Assembly (NCBI GenBank): GCA_963772965.1
Contig: CAVYZU010000003.1
Coordinates: 1-64,000 of the forward strand
Source of the DNA: AP-15 sp963772965
GTDB taxonomy: Bacteria > Pseudomonadota > Alphaproteobacteria > ATCC43930 > CGMCC-115725
Length of the DNA: 64,000 nt
Direction of reading: 5' to 3'
Every line of letters begins with the position of its first letter. The stretch's first letter is position 1. Below are positions 57,915-64,000 of the stretch, in pieces. The notes beneath the pieces were generated by a model, which was given only the letters and a program-made list of their open reading frames with translations, did not search any database and was not told the DNA's origin. Both the position numbers and the translations under genes were made by a program.

Positions 57915-58913
57915 TTATGAAATTCTTACGCGCTGCCCCCTCAAAGGAATCAGTGCGACACCGTCAGACGAACGCAACGTGTCTGAGGGCAATTCGCCAT
58001 AGACTGAATGATAAGCCGCCGTAAACCGGCCAAGACTTTTGAAACCTTGTCGACCGGCGATCTCGGCAACGGTCGATGTTGCTGCATTGCTGCTACGCAG
58101 CTCGCGATTGACTTGCTGCATCGCCCAGCGGCGGCGGTACTCGGTCGGGCTCAATCCCAAGCTCAGCCCGCAGCACTCGCGCAGGAGCCGCTCCGATACA
58201 CCCAGCTCAGCGCAGATGGCGGGCAAGGAGCGCGGGGGGCCGACCTTTAGCAGCTCCTCGAACCGCGCGAGAATGTCCCTGTGCCGTTTGGCGGCGAGCG
58301 CTTCTTCCTCGGCAGTTACGGCCTCCAAGCACTCGATCAGCGCGTCGATCGTTTGCTGCTCAAGCCCATGGGCCGCTTCGACATCGGCTAGCACCCCCGG
58401 CCGGGTTTCGGCGGTTCGCATAGCCGCTCGGAACAGATCGCGCAAATGCCTCGCGGGCGCCGGACGCGGGCGCCATCGCGCGATACCGCGCGGAACGGCA
58501 AAACGAGTGCCCGTTAGCGCGCCACCGTAGTCGAGCCAGTCCCGTTCCGGAATTCGCAGGGTGCCCCACAGCGCTGGTCCGCCGGTGCGAGCATGAACCG
58601 TCTCGCCGGGACCGATCGTGATTATCTCGTTCGCTCGTATCTCGATCCCGGCCCAGATCGGTGCCGGTGCCTTGCCGATCGCAAACGTCAATAGGACACT
58701 GCCGGCGGGCGCGGCGACGAAAGCAATCCGCGCCAGCTGCTCGTCGCCGGCTGTCAACCTCAGCCTATGCAGAGCTACTTGGGTCAGCCGCGCCCGAAAC
58801 GCGCGGTGTCCGGTGATAAGCAGGCCGAGGCACCCTTCCTGACGTAAGGCTGTCTCGAAATCCTCGGCCTCGCTGAAGACCGACGCGACGCTGCCCGGCA
58901 TCTCTCTTTCCAC
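57915..58913 (-). CDS. AraC-family transcriptional regulator
   Basis: This 332-residue protein has an N-terminal sensing region (EAEDFETALRQEGCLGLLIT, GPGETVHARTGGPALWGTLR). The C-terminal AraC DNA-binding domain has helices in LPAICAELGVSERLLRECCG and VAEIAGRQGFKSLGRFTAAY, ending GELPSDTLRSS. It has the same layout as its neighbour at 56894-57888, 27 bases downstream, which suggests an old tandem duplication. Ligand unknown. Confidence 0.85.
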   Translation of the reverse strand: MEREMPGSVASVFSEAEDFETALRQEGCLGLLITGHRAFRARLTQVALHRLRLTAGDEQLARIAFVAAPAGSVLLTFAIGKAPAPIWAGIEIRANEIITIGPGETVHARTGGPALWGTLRIPERDWLDYGGALTGTRFAVPRGIARWRPRPAPARHLRDLFRAAMRTAETRPGVLADVEAAHGLEQQTIDALIECLEAVTAEEEALAAKRHRDILARFEELLKVGPPRSLPAICAELGVSERLLRECCGLSLGLSPTEYRRRWAMQQVNRELRSSNAATSTVAEIAGRQGFKSLGRFTAAYHSVYGELPSDTLRSSDGVALIPLRGQRVRIS

Positions 58914-59206
58914 CGTGGCTCACGGCCGGCCACGTTGGATAGAGGCTGGCATCTAAACTTGAGCCTGCGAGTTCGAGCCAGGTGTTGGCTATGCGTTTTT
59001 GGCAAATTGTTTACTGGGGGTCCCCACGGGCGGGCGCGCGCAGCCGCTACAGAGGGGGCTACTGGTCGTCCAGCATTAACGGGTTCATCGCTGAGATCGC
59101 CGCACCCATTTGATTGTCAGCCCAGAGAAGAGGAGAGGCTCAGCCCTTTGGCCCGGCCGCAGCCATATGGTCGCCGCTCGATTGCTCTGGCATTGGGAAT
59201 TTCCTT

Positions 59207-60333
59207 CTAAGGCGTGACGATAAGGCAGGGATATGTTTTGCGGTTGAGAGCAGTATGTTCGCCAATGGCGATTTGGTTTTGGGCGAATAAATTATTCATC
59301 GCCCGTTGGAAATCCTTCTGGGTGAAGCCTTCGCGTAAGTCCCTTGACTGGTCGGCGAAGACTCTGAGCGCGTAATTACCCGCCTTAGGCCTTTCCGTGA
59401 CGTAGAGGCCCTGCGCCGCGAGCTTGGCCACCAGATCGAGGAAGACGCGTTCGCAGGTGCGGCGCCTGATTGAACCAAGGATCCCGGTATCGTCGCGGCG
59501 CGGAACAAAGACGCCGTCTCGGTAGCCCAGCTCGATCTTCTCACCGCGGCTTGCCCAGTTGGCCTTTGTGCAGCTCAGTGTCCGGATATCGTGGTCAGGG
59601 GGTCCGTCTTCATCGTCCTTTGGGGCCGGCCCCGGGAGATAGAGCTGAGAGCGAAAATTCCCCTTCCACGCGGTTGATGCGGAATCGCCCTCGCCGCTTC
59701 TTATGCCCGATAAAGACGGGTGCGCGGGCGCCAGGACGGCGGCGCCGGTGGCGTTTGCGAGATGACCGAGCGCCAGTGCCCGAAGCGCCGCACCTGAACG
59801 CGATTTTCGTTGCCGCCAAAGGTGTCCGACAGCGTGTCAGTCACAATAAGCTGCGCGCTATGCTCGCGGGAGATATTTAAAATCTGATCGAACAGCGGCG
59901 CGCGGATTGCGCGCGCGCCCTCGAACGTCATTAGCTCGCAGTCTTCGCCCAGCCGCGGCACCCAAACCATCGCGCCGAGATCGCTGAAGCTGCACCCATA
60001 AAAGGCGTTTATGTCCGCCTGTCGCGCGTGCATTTCGTCGCGGTCGTCTTCGGCGAAGAATAGAAGCGATCGGCATTGCCTGACCTGAAGCCCGAGCCAG
60101 TCCTGGCTTTCGAGGGCGCACGCAGTGGCGAGCATCTGCGCGAGGAGGGTTTTGCCTTTACCGGCAGCGCCGTAAAGCGCCGTCACGCGCGCCATCGGTA
60201 TCCAGCCCCGGATGAGCCATTGCCGCTCCGGCACTGGAATATCGGCAAGCGACGTGGGATCAATGACGTCAATCACCGTTAAGGAGGGCCTGACCTGCGA
60301 TTTGAAGGCAAACGGCGGGGGGCTTATTGCCAC
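59207..60333 (-). pseudogene. RepA-like AAA/RecA-fold ATPase of a mobile element, frameshifted
   Basis: The frame from GTG 60333 has IPVPERQWLIRGWIPM, Walker A LYGAAGKGKTLLAQML, the RSLLFFAEDDRDEM block and LIVTDTLSDTFGGNENRVQV. A shift near 59780 moves the continuation to ATGAAVLAPAHPSLSGIRSG, GDSASTAWKGNFRSQLYLPG and a winged-helix tail ending HTALNRKTYPCLIVTP. This matches RepA-type replication ATPases of plasmids, phages and islands. It sits 1.5 kb from the tRNA-Lys, where the replication/excision module of an integrated element is expected. Confidence 0.75.
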
Positions 60334-60608
60334 TGCGCGCGCTCCGGCGGCTTCGGGTGCCCGGGGAGGACGACCAACAGCGGAAACCGCCGGCCGCCAC
60401 CAAGAAAAGCGCACCATTCCGCGGCGAAACCGGCTGAGGTCTCGACGATCAGGGCGCGCCCAACCTGCAAAGCGGCGTCGACCGCGAGCTGGTAGTGCAG
60501 GGGATCGGCCGCGGCCGCGTTGACCATCGCGGCCCTCGCCCAACGGGCAAAGCGAGCCGCCGCCGGCCACGAGTCCGGCCCTGTCGATCGAAGATCGTCA
60601 TCGCCCAC
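60324..60608 (-). CDS. Small protein upstream of RepA-like gene
   Basis: This 94-residue protein has the segments AAARFARWARAAMVNAAAAD, VDAALQVGRALIVETSAGFA and FPLLVVLPGHPKPPERAQWQ. Its stop overlaps the GTG start of the RepA-like gene by ten bases, so they are coupled. No named family is recognised. Start GTG 60608; the frame is open a little further upstream. Confidence 0.5.
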   Translation of the reverse strand: MGDDDLRSTGPDSWPAAARFARWARAAMVNAAAADPLHYQLAVDAALQVGRALIVETSAGFAAEWCAFLGGGRRFPLLVVLPGHPKPPERAQWQ

Positions 60609-60633
60609 GAGCGCAACAGCGGGGCGGCCAATA

Positions 60634-60801
60634 TCAATAATCTCCGCCGGGAAACGGCGCGCCCCGTTCTACAATGGACATCGCTAGCCGATGCTCGAGG
60701 CTTCCCTTCAATATCGGGGCAAGATGAGCCGGCGCGGTGGCGATTAGCTCGCGTATCTGGCCGCGCTTCATGACGGGCGCGGTAATCGTCGCGGCTTCCA
60801 T
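60634..60801 (-). CDS. Small hypothetical protein of the replication module
   Basis: A 55-residue frame, MEAATITAPVMKRGQIRELI with LKGSLEHRLAMSIVERGAPF, fills the gap between the HTH gene and the 60608 gene in the same direction, with four bases to the former. The amphipathic helical character and tight packing argue that it is real. Function unknown. Confidence 0.45.
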   Translation of the reverse strand: MEAATITAPVMKRGQIRELIATAPAHLAPILKGSLEHRLAMSIVERGAPFPGGDY

Positions 60802-60805
60802 GGTG

Positions 60806-61508
60806 CTACAAGATCGGCTGCGGCGCGGAGCTGGCGGGCCGGCAAGAGACGGCGGTCTTGACCGCGGAGGCGGCGCCGGTTAATTTGTTTCTTGGTCGCC
60901 GCCAACGACCGATTTTCCCCTGACACTCGAAAAGAAGCCGCGCCCCTTCCCCGGCCGACTTCGTCGATTCGGCGGATCGGGCCCCCCCGCCGCGGTCATC
61001 ACGCCTTCTTCGGCCGGCCCGGCGCGGCTGCCGATCGGCCAATTCACGCTGCTGCTCTAGCCAAATGGCTTCGTCGGCCTCGCGATAGACAACATGCTGG
61101 CCGATTTTGAGTCCACTTCGGCCCTTTGCCGGCGGTGCGCCATTCTCGCAACCGAGCCAGTACAATCCCGAGACGCGCCGCCTGTTCGGATTCGCTGAAA
61201 TAAGCGGGGATCGCGGGAAGGCCGTGCGCCCTCGGCGGCGCGCCGGGTCCCCTTTTCGCCGGCGTTGGCGTTGGCTCCGGCTCGGCCGTATCCGTAATCA
61301 CAGCCAGGGTGTCGGCAAGTTCTGAGAGCGCGTCGCCTTCGCGCTCGTCAAGCTCCGCGTCGTGCTTGAGCAGCTCTTGAATTGCGGCGAGGTGAACGCG
61401 GAGGGCCGCGCGTATCGCGTCGCGCGACGGCGCGGATTGGTTTTGCGTGCCGCCGTTTAGATCGCGCCGCCGATTGGTCGGCGGCGGCTCGGGAAGAGAG
61501 GTCGTCAT
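60806..61508 (-). pseudogene. Excisionase-like helix-turn-helix protein, frameshifted
   Basis: MTTSLPEPPPTNRRRDLNGG is followed by a helical region (LRVHLAAIQELLKHDAELDE), a proline-rich linker and the start of a MerR/AlpA-like HTH (YFSESEQAARLGIVLARLRE). One extra C near 61111 shifts the frame. The matching continuation KIGQHVVYREADEAIWLEQQ runs to 60806. Such proteins set attachment-site choice or repress phage and island genes. It is the gene closest to the tRNA-Lys. Confidence 0.65.
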
Positions 61509-61809
61509 AGCTCTGACCCTCCACAAATAGCGTCACCGCCGAATACCACCGGCGGCAAACCGCTCCTCGGGAAGGGAAAGCGCGCCACCTATGCCACGCT
61601 GGGCGCGTCTCCGTCAACTACCGGACGTATTTCCGGCGGCCATTCGCTCGGCGGCGATGCCGATACCGTCAAAACATCAGAGAAGCTGGGAAGCCCGGAT
61701 CGGGGAAATTTTGGCCGATCGGAACGCCCCGGCGACGCCGCTTTTCCCGGATATGGCACGGACAATTTTTGTGTCCGTTTTCCGATCTGCCCTTAACTCT
61801 TTGATTTGT

Positions 61810-61885
<76 letters not shown>

Positions 61886-61939
61886 GCCATCGGGCTGGTT
61901 TAGCAAAACCAGGGTTGATTGTCGAGACGACGTTCCCTG

Positions 61940-64000
61940 TCAGACCCGGCCGTGGCAATGCTTGAATTTCCGTCCCGAGCCGCAAGGGCAGGGGGCGTTC
62001 CGTGGCGTTCCCGCCCAGGGCGAACGCGGGCCCGCCGATGGAGATGGTTCGCCGCCATTTACGCCATTCCCCGATCCGGCACGGCGGATGGTTCGCGCTC
62101 GGCCGGGAGCAGATCTCCCGCCTGCACCCACCGCCTCGGCCATTACCTCTTCAGGCTCGCCGATTGCATCAGCAAATGCGGGCTGTGGGACACGAAGCTC
62201 GACATGCGAGAGCACCGAGGTGACCTGCTGACGCAAGCTGACCAGCATCGCGCCGAAAAGCTCGAAAGCTTCGCGCTTGTATTCGTTGAGGGGATCACGC
62301 TGCGCATAGCCGCGAAGATATATGCCCTGGCGCAGATGGTCGAGTGACAGTAGATGATCCTTCCAGATCTGATCAAGCAACTGCAGTAGCAAGCTCTTCT
62401 CGGCCATCCGCATCAGCTCAGGGCCACAATTCGCGGTCTTTTCCGCCATCTTCCGGTCGGCGGCCGCCATGATGCGCTCACGAACTTCGTCGGCGCTGAT
62501 GCCATCTTCCTTTGCCCAATCGGCGAGCGGCAAATCCACCGCGAGCAGACGCAGGCATTCGGCGTGCAAACCCACCACGTCCCATTGCTCGGGCAGTGCG
62601 TTGTCCGGGATCGCCGTCGCCACGATCTCGTCGATTGTCTCGTTGCGCATGTCGGCAGTCGTTATCGCGACATCGCGAGAATCCATTATCTCGCGACGCT
62701 GCTCATAAACGACCTTGCGCTGATCGTTCATCACGTCGTCATATTTCAGCAGGTTCTTGCGGATATCGTAGTTGCGGGCTTCTACCTTTTGCTGCGCCTT
62801 GGCGAGCGCCTTGTTGACCCAAGGATGGATAATCGCTTCGCCTTCTTTGAGCCCGAGACGCTGAAGCATCCCATCCATCCGCTCGGAGCCGAAAATCCGC
62901 ATCAAATCGTCTTCGAGCGAGACGAAAAATTTCGAGGCGCCGGGGTCGCCTTGTCGGCCGGATCGGCCCCGCAGTTGATTGTCGATCCGCCGGCTCTCGT
63001 GCCGCTCGCTGCCGACGACAACAAGCCCTCCAGCCTGCACGACCGCCTCATGGGCGGTTTCGATTTCGGCGCGGATCGCCTCTGCCCGCCGTTCGCGTTC
63101 GACCGGGTCTTGCACGGTCGCCAGATCGGTACCCAACCGCATTTCGAGGTTGCCGCCGAGCTGAATGTCGGTGCCGCGTCCGGCCATATTGGTGGCGATC
63201 GTGACCGCCCCAGGACGTCCCGCCTGCGCGATGATGTTGGCTTCCTGTTCATGGTAGCGCGCGTTCAAGACGTTGTGCGGCACTTTGTTCTTTTTGAAGA
63301 GCGCGGCCAACGCCTCGGATTTCTCGATGCTGACGGTCCCGACCAACACCGGCTGCTGCCGGTCACGGCACTCAAGCACGTGCTGCAAGATCGCGTCGTA
63401 TTTCTCGCGCGTCGTCCGGTAGACTTCGTCGTCGGTGTCGTCGCGGCGGACCGGCTCGTTGGTCGGTATCTCGATGACTTCGAGCTTGTAGATATCGCCG
63501 AATTCCTGCGCTTCGGTCATCGCCGTACCGGTCATGCCGGCAAGCTTGGGGTAGAGCCGGAAATAGTTCTGGAACGTAATCGAGGCGAGCGTCTGGTTTT
63601 CGTTCTGGACGGTGACGCCTTCTTTCGCTTCGAGCGCCTGATGCAATCCCTCGGAGTAGCGGCGACCCTCCATCATCCGGCCGGTGAATTCGTCGATTAT
63701 GATGATCTTGTCGTCCTTGACGATGTAGTCGGTGTCGCGGGCGAATAATTTGTGCGCGCGCAGCGCCTGGTTGACGTGGTGCACCAACGACACGTTGTGG
63801 ATGTCGTAGAGCGTTCCTGCCGTCATCAGGCCGGATCGGCGCAGCAGCGCTTCGATCTTCTCGACCCCCGATTCGGTCATGGCAACGGTGCGCTGCTTTT
63901 CGTCCTTTTCGTAATCGTCGGGCTCAAGGGACGGGATCAGCTTATCGACCTGGATATAGAGTTCGGAATTATCTTCGGTCGGGCCAGAAATAATCAGTGG
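61940..64000 (-). CDS. secA: Protein translocase ATPase SecA, C-terminal two thirds (cut by window edge)
   Basis: The frame is open from 64000 to the stop at 61940, 686 residues without a start, so the N-terminal 200-250 residues lie beyond the window. Visible blocks: DDKIIIIDEFTGRMMEGRRY, the PVLVGTVSIEKSEAL helicase motif, ATNMAGRGTDIQLGG, RQGDPGASKFFVSLEDDLMR and the long helical scaffold. The C-terminus NAPCPCGSGRKFKHCHGRV is the zinc-binding, SecB-interacting tail. SecA drives preprotein export through SecYEG. As an essential core gene it marks chromosomal sequence beyond the island. Confidence 0.95.
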   Translation of the reverse strand, partial: PLIISGPTEDNSELYIQVDKLIPSLEPDDYEKDEKQRTVAMTESGVEKIEALLRRSGLMTAGTLYDIHNVSLVHHVNQALRAHKLFARDTDYIVKDDKIIIIDEFTGRMMEGRRYSEGLHQALEAKEGVTVQNENQTLASITFQNYFRLYPKLAGMTGTAMTEAQEFGDIYKLEVIEIPTNEPVRRDDTDDEVYRTTREKYDAILQHVLECRDRQQPVLVGTVSIEKSEALAALFKKNKVPHNVLNARYHEQEANIIAQAGRPGAVTIATNMAGRGTDIQLGGNLEMRLGTDLATVQDPVERERRAEAIRAEIETAHEAVVQAGGLVVVGSERHESRRIDNQLRGRSGRQGDPGASKFFVSLEDDLMRIFGSERMDGMLQRLGLKEGEAIIHPWVNKALAKAQQKVEARNYDIRKNLLKYDDVMNDQRKVVYEQRREIMDSRDVAITTADMRNETIDEIVATAIPDNALPEQWDVVGLHAECLRLLAVDLPLADWAKEDGISADEVRERIMAAADRKMAEKTANCGPELMRMAEKSLLLQLLDQIWKDHLLSLDHLRQGIYLRGYAQRDPLNEYKREAFELFGAMLVSLRQQVTSVLSHVELRVPQPAFADAIGEPEEVMAEAVGAGGRSAPGRARTIRRAGSGNGVNGGEPSPSAGPRSPWAGTPRNAPCPCGSGRKFKHCHGRV

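Noticed and set aside
62564..63748. A 394-codon plus-strand frame opposite secA
   Set aside because: SecA motifs are intact on the minus strand; this is a shadow frame.

Overview
The window comes from a high-GC Gram-negative bacterium, most likely an alphaproteobacterium. That is inference, based on acetoacetyl-CoA reductase, a group 3b-type hydrogenase, FNR/FixK-like boxes, SecA with a C-terminal zinc motif and Rhizobiales-like IS630/IS1634 elements. It shows two overlapping stories. One is an accessory region rich in insertion sequences and repeats. The other is a hypoxia/fermentation gene set on what looks like a 44.8-kb island bounded by direct repeats of a tRNA-Lys 3' end. An unusually large number of genes carry single frameshifts or stop codons, so either the region is decaying or the assembly retains indel errors.

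Layout. 1-5985: nested IS630 and IS1634 copies inserted in an AT-richer remnant of a probable STAND-type NTPase. 6366-8779: a patatin-like phospholipase split cleanly by another IS630. 8973-14432: a thiolase / DUF35 / ThDP-enzyme operon whose gene gaps, and a duplicated thiolase 3' end, are invaded by a short inverted-repeat element. One copy of that element carries a GxxExxY gene, and a VapBC-like toxin-antitoxin pair lies alongside. 14890-16791: an SRAP remnant, a 44-residue lipoprotein and a PPi-dependent phosphofructokinase. 17016-18143: a phage terminase remnant wedged between a tRNA-derived att-like repeat and a truncated hydrogenase gene.

18244-26055 (minus strand): hydrogenase alpha (truncated), delta, gamma (with a 72-bp tandem duplication), a cyclic-nucleotide-binding protein, the beta subunit, a PfkB-type kinase and a frameshifted PEP synthase. 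Divergent from these, 26435-33342 (plus strand): GltD-ferredoxin fusion, NifJ pyruvate:ferredoxin oxidoreductase, a dihydroorotate-dehydrogenase-like protein and a host-attachment-family protein. A perfect TTGAT-N4-ATCAA box lies between the two operons. 33467-48448 continues the theme with an AMP-ligase/ACP/acyltransferase, PhaB, a zinc alcohol dehydrogenase, a PhoU-like plus truncated PPDK pair, a small membrane protein split by IS630, a universal stress protein remnant, an Mg2+ P-type ATPase with a stop codon and a CBS protein. Several of these have FNR-like boxes upstream.

49074-58913: decayed IS91, SDR, arylsulfatase and beta-propeller genes, then DUF202, an outer-membrane barrel, a Gly/Asn-rich secreted protein, a DUF2092-like protein and two AraC regulators. 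59207-61508: a replication/excision-like module (RepA-type ATPase, two small genes, HTH protein) abutting the intact tRNA-Lys at 61810-61885. 61940-64000: the C-terminal two thirds of SecA, which looks like core chromosome.

Taken together, the central block would let cells interconvert pyruvate, acetyl-CoA, PEP and reduced ferredoxin/NADPH under low oxygen. However, the hydrogenase catalytic subunit, PEP synthase, USP, MgtA and CBS genes all appear broken as sequenced.
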